The translations under genes were made by a program, and so were the position numbers. Below are positions 35,052 to 41,880 of a stretch of DNA of 42,692 nt, piece after piece. The stretch comes from Acidovorax sp. Its GTDB lineage: Bacteria; Pseudomonadota; Gammaproteobacteria; Burkholderiales; Burkholderiaceae_C. The stretch lies in assembly GCF_016783915.1 (NCBI RefSeq), contig NZ_JADHVT010000027.1, positions 1-42,692 on the forward strand, written 5' to 3'. The first letter of the stretch is position 1. Each line of letters opens with the position of its first letter. The notes beneath the pieces are model-generated. The model was not told the origin of the DNA. It searched no databases and saw only the letters and a program-made list of their open reading frames with translations.

Positions 35052-35070
35052 CGCTTGTCTCCTGTTGTGT

Positions 35071-35095
35071 GGTCGGTCCGACCGGTAGGACCGGT
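35071..35095 (-). repeat. Palindromes in the leader of the catabolic operon
   Basis: The predicted leader contains a perfect dyad GGTCGG-T-CCGACC (35071-35083) and two copies of the self-complementary ACCGGT (35081-35086 and 35090-35095). They can form competing hairpins about 20-45 nt before the GTG of the CoA-transferase gene. A regulatory role is unproven. Confidence 0.4.
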
Positions 35096-35129
35096 GGGAG
35101 CCACTGAGCCCTGATAGGGTTTGCGGTGG

Positions 35130-35159
35130 ACTGTAGGGGACGCGCAGAATATTTGAAAA
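35130..35159 (-). promoter_or_regulatory. Candidate promoter of the catabolic operon
   Basis: On the minus strand TTTTCA (35159-35154) and TACAGT (35135-35130) are 18 bases apart, each matching four of six consensus bases. The start would be near 35123, about 70 nt before the GTG. The weak -35 is what an activator-dependent promoter would show. A perfect dyad TGAAAA-N7-TTTTCA (35154-35172) overlaps the -35 and could be an activation site for the LysR protein. Confidence 0.45.
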
Positions 35160-35180
35160 TGATTGTTTTTCATCGTTACC

Positions 35181-35195
35181 ATCGATGACATCGAT
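35181..35195. promoter_or_regulatory. LysR-type recognition box (T-N11-A dyad)
   Basis: ATCGAT-GAC-ATCGAT is a perfect interrupted dyad with the T-N11-A pattern (T35182, A35194). Its centre at 35188 lies 65 bases upstream of the predicted operon start, the usual place for an LTTR recognition site, and 16 bases before the LysR ATG, allowing autorepression. It is also part of three tandem 9-mers from 35172 to 35198 (ATCGTTACC, ATCGATGAC, ATCGATCAC). Confidence 0.5.
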
Positions 35196-35210
35196 CACAG
35201 GCGGGCAATC

Positions 35211-36131
35211 ATGGAACTGAGGCATCTGCGCTACTTCATCGCTTTGGCGGGCTCACTCAATTTCACGCGGGCGGCTGAGCGGCTGCATGTGACGCAGTCA
35301 ACGCTGTCGCACCAGATCAAGCAGCTCGAAGACGAGATCGGCGCGGCGCTGTTCGATCGCACGGGTAAGCGCGTGGCGCTGACCGAGGCGGGCGACGAGT
35401 TCCTGCACCACTGCACCAAGGCCCTGCAAGAGATCGACCTGGGCCTGGGCGCCCTGCGACAGAACAGCTCGGAAGTGACGGGGGAACTGCACATTGGCTC
35501 CACCCATACCTTCAACCTGGGATTCATTCCTGGGTGTATCGCCAGCTTTCACGAGCGCCATCCGCGCGTGAAGGTGGTGGTGGAAGAACTTTCGGCCGAC
35601 CACATCGCCACGCGCCTGCAGCAGGGCACTCTGGACCTGGGCATTGCGTACCGACCCGCGGTGCCGGGGCCGCTGCAGTTTGAGCCGCTGTACAACGAAG
35701 AAATGGTGCTGGTGGTTGCCAAGGACCACCCCCTTGCACGGCGCAAGCGCCTGCGCATGGTGGAGCTGCACCGCATGCCCATGGCGCTTCTGCCCGCGAG
35801 TTTTGCCACCCGGCAGATGCTGGACGAGTGCTTTCGCTCGTGTGGCGCAGAGCCCCAGGTGGTCGCCGAAATCAATACCCTGGCACCCATGATGGAACTG
35901 GTGGGCAAGACACGGCTTGCGTCCATCGTCGCGGCCAATCTGGTTGCACCCACCTCGGGGTTGGTGATGGTGCGGCTGGAGAGCCCAACGCCCGTTCGCA
36001 CCCCAGGTATGCTGTGGTCGCCGATGGCGCGGGAATCGGCACCCACCCGCGCTTTCTCTGCCATTGTGCGCAAGCTGGCGTTGCGTACCAGCCTTCAGGA
36101 TGTGGCCCAGCGCTCCGGAAAGATGCGCTAG
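35211..36131 (+). CDS. LysR-family transcriptional regulator
   Basis: A 306-residue regulator. The winged helix-turn-helix at the N-terminus is canonical (MELRHLRYFIALAGSLNFTR, then AAERLHVTQSTLSHQIKQLE, FDRTGKRVALTEAG). The co-inducer domain follows (GELHIGSTHTFNLGFIPG, DLGIAYRPA), with the CynR/CbbR-like layout. The ATG at 35211 fits the family; a longer frame to 35163 would run over the candidate operator. It is divergent from the CoA-transferase/dioxygenase operon and so is the likely activator of it. The inducer is probably a pathway intermediate. Confidence 0.95.
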   Translation: MELRHLRYFIALAGSLNFTRAAERLHVTQSTLSHQIKQLEDEIGAALFDRTGKRVALTEAGDEFLHHCTKALQEIDLGLGALRQNSSEVTGELHIGSTHTFNLGFIPGCIASFHERHPRVKVVVEELSADHIATRLQQGTLDLGIAYRPAVPGPLQFEPLYNEEMVLVVAKDHPLARRKRLRMVELHRMPMALLPASFATRQMLDECFRSCGAEPQVVAEINTLAPMMELVGKTRLASIVAANLVAPTSGLVMVRLESPTPVRTPGMLWSPMARESAPTRAFSAIVRKLALRTSLQDVAQRSGKMR

Positions 36132-36152
36132 AGCCTGTTTGCAATATCGCCT

Positions 36153-36293
36153 CTGACCGCCTTCCTCATCCACGCCGCGCTCTAAGCCGGTGACAACCAC
36201 GCCCAGGTCGGGCAAGACGCCGTGCAGCTCATGACCGTGCACGCCAGCAAGTGGCTGGCGCTGTCGGTGGCCAAGCTGACGGTGGTTGAATAG
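36153..36293 (+). pseudogene. Remnant of a second uvrD 3' end, with internal deletion
   Basis: Read in frame, this stretch encodes a UvrD fragment: LTAFLIHAAL, a TAA stop, AGDNHAQVGQDAVQLMTVHA, SK, then directly WLALSVAKLTVVE and a stop. It matches 28541-28639 joined to 29162-29203 of uvrD. By hand count 123 of 141 bases agree. The 522-bp deletion between the parts is in frame and lies at a CAAG microhomology. The in-frame TAA replaces the Glu codon of LEAGDN. It begins 21 bases after the LysR stop, so the catabolic cluster is bracketed by uvrD sequence on both sides. Confidence 0.88.
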
Positions 36294-36343
36294 TTGGATG
36301 AATGTCTAATAGGACGGTAGCGATACTGAAATATGCTTGAGTA

Positions 36344-36360
36344 GCTATTAATTCTATAGC
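36344..36360. repeat. Small AT-rich dyad in a low-GC patch
   Basis: GCTAT (36344-36348) / ATAGC (36356-36360) around a 7-base loop lies in an AT-rich patch (about 36296-36366) that contrasts with the GC-rich surroundings. Its style resembles short dispersed repeats that I recall from Comamonadaceae intergenic regions, but this cannot be confirmed here. Confidence 0.35.
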
Positions 36361-36375
36361 GTAATGCGCCAACAA

Positions 36376-36432
36376 CAACGGGGCCCTGAGGCCCCGTTGG
36401 TCGTTCAAGCGGGCTGCGCCTGACGCAGCCCG
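36376..36432 (-). terminator. Two tandem GC-rich hairpins after the PhoX-family gene
   Basis: A 9-bp perfect stem CGGGCTGCG / CGCAGCCCG (36410-36418, 36424-36432) and a 10-bp perfect stem CAACGGGGCC / GGCCCCGTTG (36376-36385, 36390-36399, CTGA loop) follow the stop at 36437. On the minus strand the second one is followed by a GTTGTTGTTGG stretch, not a clean T-run, so termination strength is uncertain. It would also block read-through from the plus side. Confidence 0.6.
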
Positions 36433-36436
36433 GTGC

Positions 36437-38389
36437 TCAGCCCTGGTTCAGGCTGGGCTGCTTGGCAGCTGCCGTCAGGTAGCCCACGGCCGCGCCGTTC
36501 TTGTTCTTGTAGTTGGCCTTGATCATCGGATCGAGCGTATCTTTCACCACGCTGTGGATGGCGCCCCAGTCACCGGCGTGCTGGAAGTTGCTCATGATGT
36601 ACGTCCAGCCGTTGATCTCGTCCACGGCGTGCAGACCGGTGGATTCGCCGCCCGCAGGGATCGACATCACGCGCGACAGCTGCTTGGTGTCCACGTTGTA
36701 GGCCCACAGGAAGTTGTTGACGTGCTGGCCACTGTCTTCGCCGATGAACAAGGTGCGCATCTTTTCGGAGAACTTGAGGTTGTCCGGGTTGGCGATGTTG
36801 TTGGGGTTGGCCGTGTTGCCCAGGGCGTCGGCGGTGATGTCTTCACCGGCCAGCAGCACCTTGGTGTCCACGGGCATCCATTCGCTGTTGATGGTGCCGC
36901 CGGCGGTGTCCTTCTGGCCACCCTTGAGGTTCAGCGCCATCACGGCGCCGGCCACCAGTTGCTTGGGCACCGAGATGCCGTTGCCCGGCACGTTGGCGGC
37001 GTTGCCTGCCACCATGGACGATTGGATGTTCTGCAGCGCAGAGTAGGCAATCTTGTCCTTGGCGTTGACGGTGGTGCCTTCCATCTTGGTGAAGCCCAGG
37101 CTGGCGCCGAGGTAGGCGGCGTAGCGATGGGTTTCCAGGAAGGCTGCGGCCTTCTCCATGCCGGGGTTCAGCTTGACCCACTCGGTCTTGCCGTTGGCCA
37201 CAATCTTGGTGTAGCTGGCATCGGCCGGGTCTGCGCTCTTGACGGTCATGATGTCCGTGGGCTTGAGCGTGTTGGCCAGGTTCTCGATCTCGGCGCTGGT
37301 GGCCGAGCCCATCTTGATCCAGGTGAGGGGCGCCGCCGTGCCCACCTTGGGGTCGATGGAGAAGCCGCTGCCCACCTTGGCAACGTACAGCGTGCCGGAC
37401 GACAGGTCTTTCTCCTTGTCGGCCACAAACACAAAGTAGCCGCTGTTGGTCGCGTCGTCGCCCATCAGCGCGGTGCGGTTGTCAGGCATCACCTGCACCA
37501 GCTCGTGCGAGATGCGGCCCATGCAGAAGTGCTTCTTGATGCTGGCAGTGCCGTCGGGGTTCACCGTCACTTCGGGCATGTGGCCGTAGTGGTAAGGGTT
37601 GGCCTTGGTTTCGTCGCCGTACAGGTTTTGGCTGTAGGCCTTGAACATGGCGTTGCTGGCGATGCTGAATGCGTCGGGCTCGTACTCTTCGCTCGACAGG
37701 TGGGTGCCCCACGGCGATAGGCTGGCGCCGCAGGTGATCCACAGGCCGTGCACCTTGGAGGTGTCCACGTTGTGGTACTTCACCAGGCTCAGCTTGCCGG
37801 TGGTCTGGTCCTGGTCCAGCGTCAGCACGGCAATGGGAGAAGGCAGCTTGCCGTACATGTCGGTCTTGCCGTCCTGGGCCCAGGTGGTGTATTCAAACTG
37901 CACCACGGCAAACACGGCCTTGCCCTTGAGGCCGGTCACGGTGGGGTTGGCCACGGTCAGCAGCGAGGTGCCGTCGGGTGCGTCGGAGTAGAAGTGGCGT
38001 TCTTTGCCCGCCACGGTGGCGTCGATGATGGGCTTGTTGTTGATGTCGTAGTAGCCACCCGACAGGATGGTGCCGCCCTTGCCGTCGGACACCATGTCGC
38101 CGGTCACGAAGAATGGCTGGTAGGCCAGTTGGTACGCGCGCACCGAGTCGTCGCTGAGCTTGATGTTGAGCGTGGAGCCCACGGTGGTCGTGGCCATGGC
38201 GGCGGCGTTGGCCAGGGTGGGGGCAGCCATCGACGTGAAGCTGGCCGACACAAAGCTGGGTGCTGCAGAGTCGCTGCCACCGCAGGCGGTCAGCAAGGCG
38301 GCCGAGGCACTGGCGCTGAGCGGCAACATGGGAACGCCGGCCAGCAGTTGCAGGGCCTTGCGGCGGGTGGGCATCGTCGGTTGGGTCAT
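36437..38389 (-). CDS. PhoX-family alkaline phosphatase-like lipoprotein
   Basis: A 650-residue exported protein of the PhoX (DUF839) family, Ca/Fe-dependent phosphatases. The N-terminus combines a twin-arginine signal (TRRKALQLLAG, R9-R10) with a lipobox-like LLTACGG (Cys36), so Tat export followed by lipidation is likely. Family stretches include CGASLSPWGTHLSSEEYEPD, GRISHELVQVMPDNRTAL and MGDDATNSGYFVFVAD. Start at ATG 38389 places the signal correctly; a longer frame to 38482 adds non-signal sequence. The Shine-Dalgarno is weak. The upstream region carries a candidate Pho box. Phosphatase activity is inferred from family only. Confidence 0.9.
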   Translation of the reverse strand: MTQPTMPTRRKALQLLAGVPMLPLSASASAALLTACGGSDSAAPSFVSASFTSMAAPTLANAAAMATTTVGSTLNIKLSDDSVRAYQLAYQPFFVTGDMVSDGKGGTILSGGYYDINNKPIIDATVAGKERHFYSDAPDGTSLLTVANPTVTGLKGKAVFAVVQFEYTTWAQDGKTDMYGKLPSPIAVLTLDQDQTTGKLSLVKYHNVDTSKVHGLWITCGASLSPWGTHLSSEEYEPDAFSIASNAMFKAYSQNLYGDETKANPYHYGHMPEVTVNPDGTASIKKHFCMGRISHELVQVMPDNRTALMGDDATNSGYFVFVADKEKDLSSGTLYVAKVGSGFSIDPKVGTAAPLTWIKMGSATSAEIENLANTLKPTDIMTVKSADPADASYTKIVANGKTEWVKLNPGMEKAAAFLETHRYAAYLGASLGFTKMEGTTVNAKDKIAYSALQNIQSSMVAGNAANVPGNGISVPKQLVAGAVMALNLKGGQKDTAGGTINSEWMPVDTKVLLAGEDITADALGNTANPNNIANPDNLKFSEKMRTLFIGEDSGQHVNNFLWAYNVDTKQLSRVMSIPAGGESTGLHAVDEINGWTYIMSNFQHAGDWGAIHSVVKDTLDPMIKANYKNKNGAAVGYLTAAAKQPSLNQG

Positions 38390-38497
38390 TTCGGAGTGTT
38401 TCCAGGTGGGTATGCGAACGGGCATGCCACGCCTTGATCCGACCTGGAGCCTTGTTGGAAAGGCGTGATGGGCGGGTGGCATGGAATCCAGCCCGCG

Positions 38498-38548
38498 ATC
38501 CTAGGAATGCCTCGTGACAATGGTTTGACGTTTGTGTGACGGTTTGAC
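38498..38548 (-). promoter_or_regulatory. Candidate Pho box and promoter of the PhoX-family gene
   Basis: On the plus strand TGAC occurs at 38515, 38526 and 38537, exactly 11 bases apart, with a fourth copy at 38545. On the coding strand these read CGTCA, CGTCA and TTGTCA, the 11-bp direct-repeat pattern of PhoB sites. A -10-like TAGGAT (38503-38498) begins 11 bases after the last repeat, the spacing of PhoB-activated promoters that lack a -35. The start codon is about 110 bases further on. Confidence 0.65.
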
Positions 38549-38639
38549 GCCATGCCCAGCACATGGCGTGGCGACACCAGGGCACACCAGGGCATACGGG
38601 CGCAGCCGTCGCTGCACCTGTCCGGACGGTCAGTGTCGC

Positions 38640-39431
38640 TCAGTCTCTGGAGCCGGGTGGACCATAGGAGTTGCCCGTTCCGTAGGCGTTGCCGGGTGCG
38701 GGCGCGCCACCGCTGCCGTCCTTGATGCCCTTGCGCCCCGACACCTGCCATGCGGTGCGCTGGTTGACCAGCCCCGCCAGAAACTCCATCTCTTCGTCCG
38801 TGTGGTTGATGGCGCCTGCCGGTGTCAGAAGCCGCCCGTTGCGCGGCGCGGGTTCGGCCCAGAACGACTGGTGGTAGCTGGACTGGCTCACCAGGCGTTC
38901 GCCGCCCGCCGTCAGCTCCACCGTGCCGTAGCAGTTGCACAGGTAGCCGCGCTGGTCCTGGTTGGCAAACACTTCGGCGTACACCCCCGTGCCGCGGATA
39001 CCAGCCGTGGCGGTGGGCAGCGCAATCTGCCGGTCGGGGCCGCGCCCCCACACCGTGGCCACCGCACCGCTGAGCAGGCGCAAGAGCTTGACGGCCGTGG
39101 GGGTGTCACTCTCCATTGCCATGCGCGAGTTCTGCCGCACCATGATGGCGCTGTCGCCCACCGAGAACACCAGGCTGGCACCGGGCCCAGTTTCGATGTG
39201 GTCGTTGGCGCTGATGGTGTGCTGCGCGGTCAGGGGCTCGCCATTGCGCAGCACCTCGCCCCGCACCTCCACGATGTTGCTGCGCGCCTGGGCATGGGCG
39301 GCGGCCCAGCCACCGCCTGCCACCCACAGCGCGGCGGCCTGTACCACGCTGCGCCGCTGGAACCAGACCAGCTCGTCGTCAGAGCGGCCCTGCAGGGGGG
39401 GTGTCGGGTGGATTGGGGGGCGGGTTGTCAT
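38640..39431 (-). CDS. FecR-domain exported protein
   Basis: A 263-residue protein. A Tat-like signal (FQRRSVVQAAALWVAGG, then AHAQA) precedes a FecR domain (VRGEVLRNGEPLTAQHTISA, IETGPGASLVFSVGDSAIMV, TATAGIRGTGVYAEV). A YLCNCYGTVEL segment with paired cysteines follows. Unlike true FecR it has no sigma factor or TonB receptor beside it, so it is probably a stand-alone periplasmic FecR-fold protein of unknown role. The start at 39431 overlaps the upstream membrane-protein gene by 53 bases. A GTG at 39347 is an alternative, but it would remove the twin arginine. Confidence 0.82.
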   Translation of the reverse strand: MTTRPPIHPTPPLQGRSDDELVWFQRRSVVQAAALWVAGGGWAAAHAQARSNIVEVRGEVLRNGEPLTAQHTISANDHIETGPGASLVFSVGDSAIMVRQNSRMAMESDTPTAVKLLRLLSGAVATVWGRGPDRQIALPTATAGIRGTGVYAEVFANQDQRGYLCNCYGTVELTAGGERLVSQSSYHQSFWAEPAPRNGRLLTPAGAINHTDEEMEFLAGLVNQRTAWQVSGRKGIKDGSGGAPAPGNAYGTGNSYGPPGSRD

Positions 39432-40233
39432 GGGGCGCCTCTTCTTGCGCAGGGGTGGATGGGGGCTCGAAGCAGTCGCGGAAGGTGAAGACCACCGAGG
39501 TGAAGAACATCGCCGCCATCATCATGGCGGCGCCCACCATGATGCCACCGGCCATCGATCCCGCCAGCCCCGCCACGGCCAGCAGTGCAGACACGATGCT
39601 GACCACCAACCCGCCCAGCAGAAACACCCCCAGCCAGCCCAGTCCATAAACCAGGAACGCGCCAAAGTTGCGCACGCAGGCCACGATGCTGAAGAACAGT
39701 GCCTTGACCGGCGGCACACCATGCCAGTGCACCAGCCCCGGTGCATGCCAGAACAGCAGCGACAGCGGCAGGTACAGCACCATCGACAGCCACATGGCGC
39801 GCTGGAAGTCCGGGTTCTCTGCGATCTCCTTGGTCATGGGCGCGCCACCCAGGTACACCTGTGCAAACTGCCCGCCGTCGAGCAGGGCCGACAGGCCCAT
39901 GATGCCGAGGAAAGCCACCGCATACAGCACACCCAGTGTCAGCATGTCGCGCAGCCGCTCGCGCCCGGTGCGAAACGCCACCAGCAGCACCGTGGGCATC
40001 GGAAACCGCCCTTGCGATGCCTGCGCCGCCGCCACCATCATGGCCAGTGTGGCCGACGGCAGCAGTACCAGTGCAATGGCTGGGCCCACCAGCGGGATCA
40101 TCGTGGCCAGCGACATCGCCGCCATGGTCATGAAGAACAGCGCAGCCAGCGCCATGGGCTGCCGCCAGAACGCCCGGACGCCGAGCTTGACCCAGGCCAT
40201 GCCGGTGCGTGCGGGAACGATGTGGAGTTTCAT
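39379..40233 (-). CDS. BPSS1780-family membrane protein
   Basis: A 284-residue inner-membrane protein with about six hydrophobic segments. It starts MKLHIVPARTGMAWVKLGVR, typical of the BPSS1780 family found beside thrB and polA in Burkholderiales. The function is unknown. The C-terminal tail (about 30 residues, PPSTPAQEEAPHDNPPPNPP) is cytoplasmic-looking and proline-rich; it is encoded in the region shared with the fecR-like gene. No clear ribosome site precedes ATG 40233. The 168 bases before it hold a GC-rich hairpin (40280-40286 with 40294-40300) without a T-run. Confidence 0.85.
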   Translation of the reverse strand: MKLHIVPARTGMAWVKLGVRAFWRQPMALAALFFMTMAAMSLATMIPLVGPAIALVLLPSATLAMMVAAAQASQGRFPMPTVLLVAFRTGRERLRDMLTLGVLYAVAFLGIMGLSALLDGGQFAQVYLGGAPMTKEIAENPDFQRAMWLSMVLYLPLSLLFWHAPGLVHWHGVPPVKALFFSIVACVRNFGAFLVYGLGWLGVFLLGGLVVSIVSALLAVAGLAGSMAGGIMVGAAMMMAAMFFTSVVFTFRDCFEPPSTPAQEEAPHDNPPPNPPDTPPAGPL

Positions 40234-40401
40234 GAATACGTTGGAAAGGAGGAGAGGCCCAGCACCGCTGGCTGCGCCCCGGCGCCAATAAGGGGCGCCG
40301 AGCGGCTTTCGATGCTGAGTGGGCGAATAAGGTCGAATTTACCCCACTGCCCCAAACCGGTGGCTGGGCCAGGGGTTAGAGGCTGCCCGTCCGTTGTGGG
40401 A

Positions 40402-41355
40402 TCAGCCCGCGTGCACGGGCAGGGCCAGTCGCCCGCGCAGCACGCGCTCGAAGTGCGTGGGGTCGTGGGGCTTGAGCATGGAGGCCTCGCGCGGCAGGTA
40501 AAAGTCCCACAGGCGCGAGATCCAGAACCGCAGCGCCCCGGCGCGCAGCATGGCGGGCAGCAGCTCGCGCTCGGCGGCCGTCAGCGGGCGCACGGCCTGG
40601 TAGGCGTCCAGCATGCGCGTGGCGCGCTCGGCGTCGTGGGTGCCGGTGGGCAGGTCGATACACCAGTCGTTCAGGCACACGGCCAGGTCAAACAGCCAGG
40701 TGTCCACACCTGCAAAGTAGAAGTCGAAGAAGCCTGTCAGCTCTTCACCCTCGAACATCACGTTGTCGCGGAACAGGTCTGCATGCACGGGCCCGCGCGG
40801 CAGGGCGGCATAGGCGGAGCTGGCGGCCACGTGGTTCTGGTAGGCCAGCTCGGACCGCAGCAATGCGGCCTGGGCGTCGTCAATGTGGGGCAGCACCACC
40901 GGCACCGTCTCGTTCCACCAGGGCAGCCCGCGCAGGTTGGGCTGGTGGCGGTCAAAGTCGCGGCCTGCCAGGTGCATGCGGGCCAGCATGGTGCCCACTG
41001 CGGCGCAGTGCACGCCTTGTGGCGCCAGCTGGCTCTTGCCGCGCAGCTTGTTGACCACGGCGGCAGGCTTGCCACACACGGTGTGCAGGATGTCGCCGTT
41101 CTTGTCGGCACGCGGGTCAGGCACGGGCACGCCGCCGTGCGCCAGGTGCTTCATCAGGTACAGGTAAAACGGTAGTTGCTCGGCCGTCAGGCGCTCGAAC
41201 AGCGTCAGCACGAACTCGCCCTGGTCGCTGGTCAGAAAGTAGTTGGTGTTCTCGATGCCACCCTCGATGCCGCGCAGCTCCACCAGCTCGCCCAGTTGCA
41301 AACGGCGCAGCAACTCGCGCGCCTCGGGATTGGAGACTTCGGTAAAAACGGCCAT
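40402..41355 (-). CDS. thrB: Homoserine kinase (APH-fold type)
   Basis: A 317-residue kinase that phosphorylates L-homoserine with ATP, the first committed step to threonine. It belongs to the aminoglycoside-phosphotransferase-fold ThrB found in many proteobacteria, not the GHMP type. Motifs: start [28 protein letters not shown] nucleotide loop, VNKLRGKS, the Brenner motif [12 protein letters not shown] and metal-binding [12 protein letters not shown]. Length is normal. It is followed by the BPSS1780-family gene and preceded by the DUF2782-like gene, the usual beta-proteobacterial setting next to polA. The ribosome site is weak. Confidence 0.95.
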   Translation of the reverse strand: MAVFTEVSNPEARELLRRLQLGELVELRGIEGGIENTNYFLTSDQGEFVLTLFERLTAEQLPFYLYLMKHLAHGGVPVPDPRADKNGDILHTVCGKPAAVVNKLRGKSQLAPQGVHCAAVGTMLARMHLAGRDFDRHQPNLRGLPWWNETVPVVLPHIDDAQAALLRSELAYQNHVAASSAYAALPRGPVHADLFRDNVMFEGEELTGFFDFYFAGVDTWLFDLAVCLNDWCIDLPTGTHDAERATRMLDAYQAVRPLTAAERELLPAMLRAGALRFWISRLWDFYLPREASMLKPHDPTHFERVLRGRLALPVHAG

Positions 41356-41459
41356 CGCTCAGGGGTCGAAGAAATGAGAAGGAGAGGGGCTAAACAGCAG
41401 GCGGCGGGAGGAGGCTTAACCGGTGGCAGCGCAGTGTGTGCGTGCCACCCTGCAGACCA

Positions 41460-41828
41460 TCAGAACTTGAACACGTTCCAGACGCGGGGTGCCGTGGTGG
41501 TCTCTGCGCCATTGTTGCCGCCAGCGCGGCTGCGCGCGCCGTCAGGCGACTGCACTTCGTAGGCGGGCAGGCTGCCGGTTTTGGGCTGCACCGAGATATT
41601 TTGGGTCTGCCCGCCTACCCGCAGCTCATCCACACGGCTGCCTGCGTCTTCGATCTGGATGCGCTCCGTGCGCTGGTTGGTGCGGCCAGACAGGGGCTCG
41701 GGATCGGGCAGCGCCTCGCGCTGTGCGCCAGTGCCTGAGGCGGTCGGGGCAGGGGATGGAGACGGGGTTTGGGCCAGGGCATTGCCGCAGGCCATGCCCA
41801 GCAGCAGGAGAAGGTGAACAGCGCGCAT
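41460..41828 (-). CDS. DUF2782-like exported protein
   Basis: A 122-residue protein with a Sec signal peptide (MRAVHLLLLLGMACGNALAQ), a low-complexity Pro/Ser/Ala linker and then RIQIEDAGSRVDELRVGGQT and NISVQPKTGSLPAYEV. This is the pattern of DUF2782 domains, found next to polA and thrB in beta- and gammaproteobacteria. The function is unknown. No Shine-Dalgarno precedes ATG 41828; a TACAAT box lies exactly 6 nt upstream, suggesting a leaderless transcript. It is divergent from polA with 52 bases between starts. Confidence 0.75.
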   Translation of the reverse strand: MRAVHLLLLLGMACGNALAQTPSPSPAPTASGTGAQREALPDPEPLSGRTNQRTERIQIEDAGSRVDELRVGGQTQNISVQPKTGSLPAYEVQSPDGARSRAGGNNGAETTTAPRVWNVFKF

Positions 41829-41880
41829 CGGGCGATTGTAGAGCGCCGCCCGGCGGGCGCTGCCCGTGCACAATTGCCGC

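Noticed and set aside
33054-35114. Long plus-strand open frame of 686 codons
   Set aside because: It is antisense to the dioxygenase and CoA-transferase genes, which have full catalytic motifs. The translation has no family pattern and is an artefact of GC-rich codon usage.
36554-37720. Plus-strand open frame of 388 codons over the PhoX-family gene
   Set aside because: Gly/Val/His-rich shadow translation, opposite to a gene with clear signal peptide and family motifs.
38962-41175. Long plus-strand open frame of 737 codons
   Set aside because: It spans the antisense of the fecR-like, BPSS1780-family and thrB genes. Its His/Gln/Arg-rich translation is typical of a shadow frame.
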